From positions 372,001 to 436,000 of the forward strand of contig JADJPZ010000003.1 of assembly GCA_016713025.1 (NCBI GenBank): a stretch of DNA of 64,000 bases, read 5' to 3'. Shown here piece after piece: positions 9,033 to 16,623 of the stretch. The notes beneath the pieces were generated by a model, which was given only the letters and a program-made list of their open reading frames with translations, was not told the DNA's origin and searched no databases. How positions within the stretch are numbered: position 1 is the first letter of the stretch; the number at the start of each line of letters is the position of its first letter. This DNA comes from Saprospiraceae bacterium (GTDB taxonomy: Bacteria; Bacteroidota; Bacteroidia; Chitinophagales; Saprospiraceae). The position numbers were made by a program, and so were the translations under genes.

Positions 9033-9066
9033 GTGATACTTCTGTGATAATTGCATACCATATTTG
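9033..9066 (+). promoter_or_regulatory. Putative regulator operator/promoter of the DM13 gene
   Basis: GTGATA at 9033-9038 and 9044-9049 (11-bp spacing) is followed after 9 bp by CATATTTG (9059-9066), a 7/8 match to TAnnTTTG, 31 bp before the start codon. The 17-mer GTGATACTTCTGTGATA is identical to that at 6921. The sequence TGTGATAATTG is shared with the response regulator promoter at 197-207. Confidence 0.55.
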
Positions 9067-9097
9067 TTATATTATTTAATATTAAAAAAGTTCTCAT

Positions 9098-9511
9098 ATG
9101 CAAAAGTTACTTTTATTATTTATAATTATAGTCAGCATAGGCTGTTCTAAAACCGAAGTAGAAACTGTAAATGAAGTGATAGACACTAACAATGCTAAAA
9201 TACTTTATACAGGACAGTTCATGAATGGGAGTAGTTATAGTACGAAAGGGACACTTACGATCACCCAAAGTTCCGACGGCAAACGAATGGTCAACATGAT
9301 GAATCTTATGTCTGACAACGGACCTGACTTGCGACTTTATTTGGCAGAAAATAAAGAAGCGTTAAATTTTAAAGAAATCGACCCGAAGTTCAAAAATGGT
9401 ACTTACAGTATTGAAATACCGAATGACATAGATTTTGCAAAACACAAATTTATATTAGTTTGGTGTAAAAGATTTTCTGCCTTATTCGGTAGTGCTGAGC
9501 TCAGTAAATAG
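9098..9511 (+). CDS. DM13-domain lipoprotein
   Basis: A 137-residue lipoprotein with signal MQKLLLLFIIIVSIGC (lipobox SIGC). The DM13 domain covers about residues 30-135: YTGQFMNGSSYSTKGTLTI, the conserved NGPDLRLYLAENK, and the closing WCKRFSALFGSAEL. DM13 is related to DOMON-type folds and was proposed to act in redox or electron-transfer reactions; the conserved cysteine is present in VWCKRF. In bacteria it is a cell-surface or periplasmic domain without a tested role here. It heads the co-directional cluster 9098-13730 and has its own operator-like promoter. Confidence 0.85.
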   Translation: MQKLLLLFIIIVSIGCSKTEVETVNEVIDTNNAKILYTGQFMNGSSYSTKGTLTITQSSDGKRMVNMMNLMSDNGPDLRLYLAENKEALNFKEIDPKFKNGTYSIEIPNDIDFAKHKFILVWCKRFSALFGSAELSK

Positions 9512-9550
9512 TACTTACCAAAAATTATTAAATAATATCGACTCATCCTT

Positions 9551-10069
9551 ATGCTAACTTCAATCGCTTCAGACACCTTTATTCAGTTAAAATACATCAT
9601 AGATCAACTGAGCAAAGAACAATTTTCAGAAAAGCTGGAATTGCTTAACAATAGTAGTATTGGCCAGCATGTAAGGCATGTTTTGGAGTTTTATATATGC
9701 TTATCACAAGGTATCAAAACCGGGTATGTAAATTATGACAATCGGGTAAGAAATCTTTCGTTGGAGACAGACCCCAATTATGCAATTGTGATTCTGGATG
9801 AATTATCTGTAGTTTTTTGTTGTGATGAAATAGAAGATACTGTTTTGACAAATTCCATTGAGTATAAAGGGGTAATTATAGAAGCAAACAGTTCAGTGAG
9901 CAGAGAATTAATTTATTTGATTGAACATAGTATACATCATTATGCTATTATAGGCATTGCATTGAGAAGCCATTTTATCCATGTATCTTTACCACACAAT
10001 TTCGGCATAGCATATTCTACTGCCAAGCATAAGGAAAGTATGGAGCATAATTCCATTCACCATCATTAA
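9551..10069 (+). CDS. DinB-family putative metal-binding protein
   Basis: A 172-residue all-helical protein of the DinB/YfiT-like superfamily. Features are SSIGQHVRHVLEFYICLSQG, with the first histidine of the presumed metal site, then DNRVRNLSLETDP, and LIYLIEHSIHHYAIIGIALR with the second histidine pair. The region ending FGIAYSTAKHKES is typical of a Bacteroidota clade. Many family members are thiol-dependent transferases or hydrolases; this one cannot be assigned a reaction. It begins 39 bp after the DM13 gene and ends 11 bp before the NRDE gene, which suggests co-transcription. Confidence 0.82.
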   Translation: MLTSIASDTFIQLKYIIDQLSKEQFSEKLELLNNSSIGQHVRHVLEFYICLSQGIKTGYVNYDNRVRNLSLETDPNYAIVILDELSVVFCCDEIEDTVLTNSIEYKGVIIEANSSVSRELIYLIEHSIHHYAIIGIALRSHFIHVSLPHNFGIAYSTAKHKESMEHNSIHHH

Positions 10070-10080
10070 AGTATTATTAA

Positions 10081-10782
10081 ATGTGCTGTCTTACCATAGT
10101 AAAAACAAAGGATCACAAAGTTGTCATTACACACAACAGAGATGAGCAAATGTCAAGACAATTCTCTTCCAATCAGTTAGTGCCTGAAATAGTGAGTGGT
10201 AGGAAAGTATGGATGCCTAGAGACAAACAAACTTTGGGTACCTGGATAGCGACTGATGGAAAAATGGTTGGCGCCTTACTCAATGGTTACAAACTAAATC
10301 ACGTTAAAAAAGATGCGTACAAGGCGAGTCGCGGAACTATCATTCCAACCCTTTTCAACTCTCATAATTCAGAAAAATTTATTAGTGAGTTTGATCCCGA
10401 AGGGTATGAACCATTTACTTTATTGATGGTGGACACAGAAAAATCCTTGATAGAATATGGGTGGGATGAAAAAAATGTTCATGTAAAGCATCTTGACTTC
10501 CTACAGCCATATATGTACTCTTCATCTACTTTGTACAATAGCGAAGTGAAATCTCAACGTGAAATGCTTTTCCACGATTGGATAATAAATGATTGTACCG
10601 AAAATGATCTTTGGTACCTTCATGCTCTAAAAGGGAATAATCACGGTCAATTTCTTAATGTCGATTATTCAGAAGAAATTAGTACCGTATCTATAAGTCA
10701 GATTATATTAGGAAACCGTCCTTTGTTTCACTATCATTCTTTAAACAATATTGTAAAGGAAACTATATATTTGTTGGAGTAA
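10081..10782 (+). CDS. NRDE/TANGO2-family protein
   Basis: A 233-residue protein of the NRDE (TANGO2) family. The N-terminal Cys and the HNRDEQMSR motif near residue 20 define the family, as does WMPRDKQTLGTWIATDGKMV, a variant of the usual GGTW motif. The family has an Ntn-hydrolase-like fold with Cys2 or Cys3 as potential nucleophile. Eukaryotic TANGO2 has been linked to lipid and haem handling; bacterial members are uncharacterised. It sits between the DinB and Omp28-like genes with gaps of 11 and 12 bp, consistent with one operon. Confidence 0.85.
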   Translation: MCCLTIVKTKDHKVVITHNRDEQMSRQFSSNQLVPEIVSGRKVWMPRDKQTLGTWIATDGKMVGALLNGYKLNHVKKDAYKASRGTIIPTLFNSHNSEKFISEFDPEGYEPFTLLMVDTEKSLIEYGWDEKNVHVKHLDFLQPYMYSSSTLYNSEVKSQREMLFHDWIINDCTENDLWYLHALKGNNHGQFLNVDYSEEISTVSISQIILGNRPLFHYHSLNNIVKETIYLLE

Positions 10783-10794
10783 AAATTATTTAAG

Positions 10795-11814
10795 ATGACA
10801 CATTTTTTTAGAAGTTCAATTAGTTTAGCTTTTGTCACCTTTTCTCTTATATGTAGTTATGCTCAGAATGTAACAAAAAAAGTTATAGTTGAGCATTTTA
10901 CAAATACGAGATGCAGTGTTTGTGCCAGTAGAAATCCAGGTTTTTATTCAGCATTAAATCAAAATCCTGAAGTAATCCACATTGCATATCATCCCAGTTC
11001 ACCATATAGTACGTGTTTGTTTAGTATACAAAATAAAATTCAGAATGATGCCCGAACCAATTATTATGGCATCTATGGCGGCACACCAAGATTTATTATC
11101 AATGGCGAAGAAAAGACAGGAACAGAAGTACAATCTGCTACCATCTATAATGAATCCAAAAGTCAAACTACACCCGTAGAACTAAAAGTATCCGTGTCTA
11201 AGTTTGGGTCAGATCAAATAGAAGTCGCTTTTGATGTAAAGGCCATGACAAATAATACCGTTGGTACCGTCAACTACTTTGTTGCTTTGGTTGAAGATGT
11301 TGTTCTTTATGATGCGCCCAACGGAGAAAAAATTCATCATGATGTTTTCAGAAAATCATCATCCAGCAGTACAACCTTACCTTCTTTTATTGTCCCGGCT
11401 AATGCAGGAAATGTTTTAAACTTCAAAGATAAAATAAAAATAGAGCCATTTTGGGACCTTTCAAAAATTTATGCCATTGTAATACTCACAGATGCAAATA
11501 AAAAGGTAGTCCAAGTGGCTGAATCAGCTTTATTCAACCCAAATGTGTTATCTTCAGCTGATGATAAATTGGCAAAAGAAAACCTATTTAGCTTATCGCC
11601 AAACCCTGTTACTTTATCGTTAAACATCCAATATCATAATAACAAATCTGTAAAAAACATAGTTATATATGATACAATGGGACAAGAAATGTTAGCGACA
11701 AAGTCAAATCAGGAAAATGATATCATTGATGTAAGTAAATTGCCAAATGGGACCTATCTGCTTCAAGTAAAGTCAGACAACGCTACTGCTGTCCGAAAAT
11801 TTATAAAAATATAA
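10795..11814 (+). CDS. Omp28-like thioredoxin-fold T9SS cargo
   Basis: A 339-residue secreted protein. After a signal peptide ending SLICSYAQ comes an Omp28-type region with a thioredoxin-like motif, EHFTNTRCSVCASRNPGF (CxxC), and YGIYGGTPRFIINGEE, where GGTP resembles the thioredoxin cis-Pro loop. A beta-sandwich region follows. The C-terminus (about 260-339) is a type A T9SS sorting domain: LFSLSPNPVTLSLNIQ, NIVIYDTMGQEM and SKLPNGTYLLQVKSDN. It is likely exported and attached to the cell surface. A disulfide-handling role is suggested by CxxC but untested. It ends 141 bp before the DUF547 gene. Confidence 0.88.
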   Translation: MTHFFRSSISLAFVTFSLICSYAQNVTKKVIVEHFTNTRCSVCASRNPGFYSALNQNPEVIHIAYHPSSPYSTCLFSIQNKIQNDARTNYYGIYGGTPRFIINGEEKTGTEVQSATIYNESKSQTTPVELKVSVSKFGSDQIEVAFDVKAMTNNTVGTVNYFVALVEDVVLYDAPNGEKIHHDVFRKSSSSSTTLPSFIVPANAGNVLNFKDKIKIEPFWDLSKIYAIVILTDANKKVVQVAESALFNPNVLSSADDKLAKENLFSLSPNPVTLSLNIQYHNNKSVKNIVIYDTMGQEMLATKSNQENDIIDVSKLPNGTYLLQVKSDNATAVRKFIKI

Positions 11815-11955
11815 AATATGAAATGAGCATGAACCATCTTTGTGGTACACAAACCTTGATGATTATTTTCATGCGAAACGTAAGTTCGATAACACCAAAG
11901 ATGGAGATAAGTTATCAATTCCATCTGACAATAAAAATCAAATAAAAATAAACAG

Positions 11956-12660
11956 ATGAAAATTTTTATCCTTTTTTTAATCACTATTACAAGCTTTTAT
12001 TCATCGTTTGCTCAACCAGACTATAAGTCTTGGGATACATTTTTAAAAAAATATGTATCCGCAGCAGGTGATGTAAATTATAAATCTATCAAGACCAATA
12101 AAAAAGAACTGGATGCCATCACTAAGGCTTTTTCGGAAGCTACAGTATCACCAAGTTGGAGCAAAAATGATCAGATGGCATTCTGGGTCAACGCTTACAA
12201 TGCCTTTACCATAGATCTCATAGTCAATAATTATCTGGTGAAGAGCATACAAAATCTCGATGGTGGCAAGCCATGGGACGTCAAAAGGATAACTATCGGA
12301 GGTAAAAAATATTCATTGAACAACATAGAAAATGACATCATTCGTCCACAATTTAAAGATGCAAGGATTCACTTTGCTGTAAACTGTGCTGCAAAATCAT
12401 GTCCACCACTTATGAATGCTGCATTTGTGGGAAAAACGCTGGAGAGCCAATTGGAAGCTGTGACAAAAAAATTTATTAATAACACAAAATATCAAACGAT
12501 AACCCCAACAAAATTAACTTTATCGAAGATTTTTGATTGGTACGCTGTGGACTTTGGAGATATCAAGACCTTCATCAATAAATACAGTGCGAAAAAAGTA
12601 AACAATAATGCGGTTGTAATATTTAAAGAGTATGACTGGTCATTAAATGATAAAAAGTAA
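11956..12660 (+). CDS. Secreted DUF547 protein
   Basis: A 234-residue protein with signal peptide MKIFILFLITITSFYSSFAQ and a DUF547 domain across most of its length. Diagnostic stretches are QMAFWVNAYNAFTIDLIVNN, LNNIENDIIRPQFKDARIHF, and the conserved FAVNCAAKSCPPL with two cysteines. DUF547 proteins have a papain-like cysteine-protease fold by structural prediction, and the ArgHisPheAla-Asn-Cys core is present in variant form; activity is unproven. MsrB-MsrA follows after 11 bp, so the two are probably co-expressed. The 141-bp gap upstream contains a weak inverted repeat (CCATCTTTG near 11831, CAAAGATGG near 11894). Confidence 0.9.
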   Translation: MKIFILFLITITSFYSSFAQPDYKSWDTFLKKYVSAAGDVNYKSIKTNKKELDAITKAFSEATVSPSWSKNDQMAFWVNAYNAFTIDLIVNNYLVKSIQNLDGGKPWDVKRITIGGKKYSLNNIENDIIRPQFKDARIHFAVNCAAKSCPPLMNAAFVGKTLESQLEAVTKKFINNTKYQTITPTKLTLSKIFDWYAVDFGDIKTFINKYSAKKVNNNAVVIFKEYDWSLNDKK

Positions 12661-12671
12661 AAACAAAAAAC

Positions 12672-13730
12672 ATGATAAGATTTATTTCAATTATTTGGAC
12701 AACAATAGTTTTTAGCGCGTGTGCACAGCAGAATAAAAAAGTGGCATCTTCATCAGCATCAAAAATGGATTATGAAAATATTACAATAGACACCACGTGG
12801 ACAGAGAAGGTAGTAAAACCTGATGCCGAATGGAAAAAATCCCTCACGCCTAAGCAGTATTATATACTCAGGGAGCATGGTACCGAACGTCCTTTCAGCA
12901 GCGAACTATATGAAGTCAAAGAAGAAGGTACATATGTTTGTGCAGGTTGCAAAAATCCTTTATTTTCCTCCTCTACCAAATTTAATTCCGGTACGGGATG
13001 GCCATCCTACTTTCAACCGTATTATACAAGAAGTCTCAATGTAGGTACCGATAACAGTTACGGTATGGTAAGAGATGCCCTGACTTGCAAAAGGTGTGAT
13101 GGTCATCTGGGACACGTCTTCAATGATGGCCCAAAACCTACCGGATTGCGATATTGTATAGATGGTGATGGGTTGTTGTTTGTTCCTAAAAATGCTAAGA
13201 CAACAACTGCAGTTGCCACATTTGCCGGTGGTTGTTTCTGGTGTACCGAGACCATTTTCGAAAGCATCAAAGGAGTATCAGAAGTCATCTCCGGTTATTC
13301 AGGTGGCAAAGAAAAAAATCCGACATATGAATCTGTAGGTGCCGGCAGAACTAGCCACGCAGAAGCATTTCAGGTATATTATGATCCCAAAGTAATCTCT
13401 TACAAAGATTTAGTAAGGGTGTTTTTTGCATCTATAGATCCTACTATCGTCAATGGTCAGGGACCTGACAGAGGTGCCCAGTACCGAACTATAGCCTTTT
13501 ACAGTAATGACACTGAAAAAGCCATCATCGAAGCTAAGATAGCAGAAATATCGAAGGAATATTCTAAGCCGATTGTGACCCAGGTAGTCCCATTTGAAAA
13601 ATTTTTTGAGGCAGAAGAGTATCATCAGGATTTTGTCAAGCGCAATCCCAATCAGGGGTACGTGAGAGCTGAAAGTATACCCAGAAGAGAAAGGACATTG
13701 GCGAAGGTGAAGGATTTGGTGAAGGAGTGA
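12672..13730 (+). CDS. Bifunctional methionine sulfoxide reductase MsrB-MsrA lipoprotein
   Basis: This fusion repairs both R- and S-methionine sulfoxide and has a lipoprotein signal (VFSAC, Cys17), so it should act outside the cytoplasm. The MsrB domain (about 50-173) has zinc ligands CAGC (90, 93) and CKRC (139, 142), GTGWPSYFQP, HLGHVFNDGP, and catalytic Cys162 in RYCIDGDG. The MsrA domain (about 180-340) has the catalytic Cys188 in GGCFWCTE, with Cys in place of the usual Gly or Ala after the Trp, then VISGYSGG, DPTIVNGQGPDRGAQYR and EYHQDF. The MsrB-first order is less common than MsrA-first. It ends the cluster that starts with the DM13 lipoprotein. Confidence 0.95.
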   Translation: MIRFISIIWTTIVFSACAQQNKKVASSSASKMDYENITIDTTWTEKVVKPDAEWKKSLTPKQYYILREHGTERPFSSELYEVKEEGTYVCAGCKNPLFSSSTKFNSGTGWPSYFQPYYTRSLNVGTDNSYGMVRDALTCKRCDGHLGHVFNDGPKPTGLRYCIDGDGLLFVPKNAKTTTAVATFAGGCFWCTETIFESIKGVSEVISGYSGGKEKNPTYESVGAGRTSHAEAFQVYYDPKVISYKDLVRVFFASIDPTIVNGQGPDRGAQYRTIAFYSNDTEKAIIEAKIAEISKEYSKPIVTQVVPFEKFFEAEEYHQDFVKRNPNQGYVRAESIPRRERTLAKVKDLVKE

Positions 13731-13745
13731 TAATACAAAAGTGTA

Positions 13746-14006
13746 TTATTCCAAAGGATCTATTTTGAGTAATTGAATACCATTGATGGCTCGGTCCCAA
13801 TTTATTAATAATTCTTGGGAATGAATGGATGCCCATTCAACCACCAATCCAAGTGCTCTACCAGGTAATTTACCTTCCATGACAGAATAATCATAAATAT
13901 TAATGATTGCAGAATAATCGCCGTAAAAAGCATGAAAATGTGGTGGATTGTGATCATCATAATACATACAAATGATGATTCCAAAAAATTTACTGATTTG
14001 TGGCAT
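13746..14006 (-). CDS. DUF4160 protein
   Basis: A small 86-residue protein matching DUF4160 end to end: MPQISKFFGIIICMYYDDHN, PPHFHAFYGDYSAIINIYD, GKLPGRALGLVVEWASIHSQ and ELLINWDRA. The HNPPHFHA histidine cluster is the family signature. Its start overlaps the end of the DUF2442 gene by 17 bp, so the two are translationally linked. DUF4160 and DUF2442 genes are often found as adjacent pairs, and a toxin-antitoxin-like role has been suspected; no function is proven. It ends 15 bp from the convergent MsrB-MsrA gene. Confidence 0.9.
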   Translation of the reverse strand: MPQISKFFGIIICMYYDDHNPPHFHAFYGDYSAIINIYDYSVMEGKLPGRALGLVVEWASIHSQELLINWDRAINGIQLLKIDPLE

Positions 14007-14289
14007 ATTTTACTCGGGAAAGTTGATCAAGATATTCCGTATAATTCAATTTCCTTAATTTTAAATAAAGATTGTCCGGACACAATTCGATTTCTTCATC
14101 CCAAGCAACCGATTTGTTTAGAATATTTATATATACTTTATTAAAAAAATCAGGTGATTCCCATTTTCGGAAAATTGGTTTTTCTTTGAGATAAGACAAA
14201 TCTACAGCTCCTTCTATTCCATCACTGTAGGAAATGAAGATTTGGTATTGCCCGAGAGATTTAACTTCTAATGGTATTGGAAAGCTCAC
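13990..14289 (-). CDS. DUF2442 protein
   Basis: A 99-residue protein with DUF2442 features: VKSLGQYQIFISYSDGIEGA, VDLSYLKEKPIFRKWESPDF, and VAWDEEIELCPDNLYLKL, where the W-x-I-x-L-CPD-LY pattern is diagnostic. It is the first gene of a two-gene minus-strand unit with DUF4160. The C-terminal extension after LKLRKLNYTEY is longer than in many homologues. The partnership suggests a small two-protein module; biochemical role unknown. Confidence 0.9.
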   Translation of the reverse strand: MSFPIPLEVKSLGQYQIFISYSDGIEGAVDLSYLKEKPIFRKWESPDFFNKVYINILNKSVAWDEEIELCPDNLYLKLRKLNYTEYLDQLSRVKYATNQ

Positions 14290-14383
14290 AATTTTATTAT
14301 TTTAAACAAATTTAGTTCATAATAATCAATTTTCAAGTGATATAGGAAAGATATTTAATGAAAACTCACATAAACAACATAAA

Positions 14384-15724
14384 ATGCACATCATCATCAT
14401 AGGCAATGGTATAGCGGGTTCTACAGCAGCAAGATATATCAGAAAAAACAGTGATCATGAGATCACCATGATCTCAGGCGAAACGGAGTATCCATTTTCC
14501 CGTACAGCATTGATGTATGTCTATATGGGTCATATGAAATTTGAACATACAAAGTTATATGAAGATTGGTTTTGGGCAAAAAATCGGATTAATACTATAA
14601 AAGCTTGGGTAAAAAATATAAATACAGACGGTAAATCACTTTTGCTAGACAATGGTCAAAACTTAAAATACGACAAACTCATTATCGCTACCGGATCCAA
14701 ATCCAATAAATTTGGATGGCCAGGACAAGATTTAAATGGCGTACAAGGTCTGTACCATATGCAAGATCTGGAAACCATGGAAGCGGCAACTCAGCAAGGC
14801 ATTAAAAAAGCAGTCATCATCGGTGGTGGCTTGATAGGTATAGAAATGGCAGAGATGTTTCATAGTAGACATATACCTGTGACTATGCTGGTGAGAGAAG
14901 AGAGTTTTTGGAACATAGTCTTACCCAAAGAAGAATCAGAAATGATCAATCGCCATATCTTAGCCAATGGTATTGACCTTAGACTCAATGAAGAATTATT
15001 GGAAATAAAAGGCACTGACGGCAAGGTATCTTCTATCGTTTGTAAAAATTCGGGTGAAGAGCTTGCTTGTGAGTTTGTGGGATTGACAGTAGGAGTAAGT
15101 CCTAATATCGATTTTGTAAAGAATTCAGGTATATCAACAAATCGAGGAATCATTGCTGATGAATACTTAGAAACATCGGCAAAAGATGTATATGCGCTCG
15201 GAGATTGTGTAGAACTTTCCACTCCTAATCCTGGCAGAAGGTCTATTGAAGCTGTATGGTACACCGGTAGAATGATGGCCAAAACCGTTGCGCAGACTAT
15301 ATGTGGTGAGCCTACAAAATACAATCCTGGTATTTGGTTCAATTCCGCAAAGTTTTTTAATATCGAGTATCAGGTTTACGGAGATATACCTGCCAAAACA
15401 CCTGAAAATATTACCAGTTTATATTGGCAACATCCTGGAGAGAATAAAGCGATACGAATCAATTTTGAAACATCAACAGGAGCTGTTACAGGTTTCAATC
15501 TTATGGGAATAAGATACCGTCACGCAGTCTGTGAAAAATGGATAGCCGACAAAACACATATAGAGACGGTCATAGAAAATCTTTCTTTAGCCAATTTTGA
15601 TCCTGAGTTTTTTGATCAGTACGAAAATGCATTTTTGGTCATGTACAATCAGAAAACAGGTAAGTCATTGTCCTTAAAATCCAAAAGGAAATTGAGCATG
15701 GTGGAACAATTTTTGTTTGGGTGA
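14384..15724 (+). CDS. FAD/NAD(P)-dependent oxidoreductase
   Basis: A 446-residue flavoprotein of the pyridine nucleotide-disulfide/ferredoxin-reductase-like class. An N-terminal FAD dinucleotide fold (IIIGNGIAGSTAARYIRKNS) is followed by LIIATGSKSN, a second dinucleotide fold for NAD(P)H (VIIGGGLIGIEMAEMF), and the FAD-binding ETSAKDVYALGDCVEL near residue 275. The closing third (WFNSAKFFNIEYQVYGD onward) is specific to this Bacteroidota group. Its natural electron acceptor is unknown. The NapH-like ferredoxin protein at 16623 is a plausible partner, separated from it by a toxin-antitoxin pair. Confidence 0.9.
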   Translation: MHIIIIGNGIAGSTAARYIRKNSDHEITMISGETEYPFSRTALMYVYMGHMKFEHTKLYEDWFWAKNRINTIKAWVKNINTDGKSLLLDNGQNLKYDKLIIATGSKSNKFGWPGQDLNGVQGLYHMQDLETMEAATQQGIKKAVIIGGGLIGIEMAEMFHSRHIPVTMLVREESFWNIVLPKEESEMINRHILANGIDLRLNEELLEIKGTDGKVSSIVCKNSGEELACEFVGLTVGVSPNIDFVKNSGISTNRGIIADEYLETSAKDVYALGDCVELSTPNPGRRSIEAVWYTGRMMAKTVAQTICGEPTKYNPGIWFNSAKFFNIEYQVYGDIPAKTPENITSLYWQHPGENKAIRINFETSTGAVTGFNLMGIRYRHAVCEKWIADKTHIETVIENLSLANFDPEFFDQYENAFLVMYNQKTGKSLSLKSKRKLSMVEQFLFG

Positions 15725-15755
15725 TTTTTTTAATCATAATTAAGAACTTAATCAA

Positions 15756-15773
15756 CTTAACGTACGTTTTAAG
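15756..15773. promoter_or_regulatory. Candidate autoregulatory operator of the toxin-antitoxin pair
   Basis: CTTAACGTACGTTTTAAG contains the perfect 10-bp palindrome AACGTACGTT and near-symmetric outer CTTAA/TTAAG arms. It lies 17 bp before the antitoxin start. Phd/YefM antitoxins normally bind palindromes at this position; binding here is inferred. Confidence 0.45.
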
Positions 15774-15790
15774 TACTAAAATAAGTCATC

Positions 15791-16201
15791 ATGGAAGTCA
15801 TCAATTATTCAATCTTAAGAAATAATCTAAAAGAAGTACTTGATAAGGTATCTGAAGATCAGGAAACCTATATTGTTAATAGAGGTAGTTCCAATGCTGT
15901 TATAATATCGCTAGAAGAGTACAATAGTTGGAAGGAGACATTACGTTTAATGGAGACTGAATCCAATAGAAAAAGACTGAGTGAAGCAATAGAAATAGAT
16001 TCTATTGTTGCAGAAGAAGTTGTTGAGTATAAGAAAAGAACAATAAAGGAAGAAAAAACCAATCCCATTGGATCAGGTAAAAAAAGCAAGGAGAATAAGA
16101 AGTTAACCGGTAAAGAATTCGTAGAAAAGTGGCGAGGAGTAATCAAGGGTGCTGATGATAGCAATCTTAGAGAATCTTATTTGAATAACAAGTACAAATA
16201 A
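15791..16201 (+). CDS. Phd/YefM-type antitoxin with VapB-like C-terminal tail
   Basis: A 136-residue antitoxin. The N-terminal 60 residues are a Phd/YefM DNA-binding domain (VINYSILRNNLKEVLDKVSE, then YIVNRGSSNAVIISLEEYNS). A linker (WKETLRLMETESNRKRLSEA) resembles the part of YefM that contacts RelE/YoeB-type toxins. A Lys/Glu-rich stretch leads to GKEFVEKWRGVIKGADDSNL and ESYLNNKYK, which resembles the tail of VapB antitoxins that cover PIN toxins. At 136 residues it is longer than usual (about 80). The toxin gene follows after 8 bp. Confidence 0.88.
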   Translation: MEVINYSILRNNLKEVLDKVSEDQETYIVNRGSSNAVIISLEEYNSWKETLRLMETESNRKRLSEAIEIDSIVAEEVVEYKKRTIKEEKTNPIGSGKKSKENKKLTGKEFVEKWRGVIKGADDSNLRESYLNNKYK

Positions 16202-16209
16202 GAAATTTC

Positions 16210-16623
16210 ATGAATTATCTAATCGATACTAACATCATACTTGATATTGCTTTAGAACGGATGTTATTTATTGAAGATTCTGTCCAAATATTTTTAATAA
16301 AAGAGACAAATAATATAAACTTGTTCATATCTGCATCTTCAGTTACAGATGTTTATTTTATTATAAAAAAAATAAAGGGACATCAGATAGCTATTTCTTT
16401 TTTAAAAGATTTGTTTCAGGTTTGTTTTATTTCAAAAGTTGACGATAACAATATTTTTGAAGCAATAAATAGTGAAATTAAAGATTTTGAAGATGCTGTT
16501 CAAGTTTCTGTAGCTAAAAATTTCAATGCAAATGGCATTATCACTAGAAATTCGAAAGATTTCATAAAGAGTGGTATCACCATTTTTACACCAAAAGAAT
16601 TTATATCTAAATATAAACATTAA
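16210..16623 (+). CDS. VapC-like PIN-domain toxin
   Basis: A 137-residue PIN-domain ribonuclease. The acidic catalytic residues are placed as expected: Asp6 in YLIDTNIILD, Asp in ASSVTDVYFI, and DFEDAVQVSVAK, with the C-terminal TRNSKDFIKSGITIFTPKEF typical of the PIN_3 branch. Such toxins cleave tRNA or rRNA until blocked by the antitoxin. The TAA stop overlaps the ATG of the next gene by one base (TAATG), which could couple translation of the NapH-like gene to it. Confidence 0.9.
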   Translation: MNYLIDTNIILDIALERMLFIEDSVQIFLIKETNNINLFISASSVTDVYFIIKKIKGHQIAISFLKDLFQVCFISKVDDNNIFEAINSEIKDFEDAVQVSVAKNFNANGIITRNSKDFIKSGITIFTPKEFISKYKH

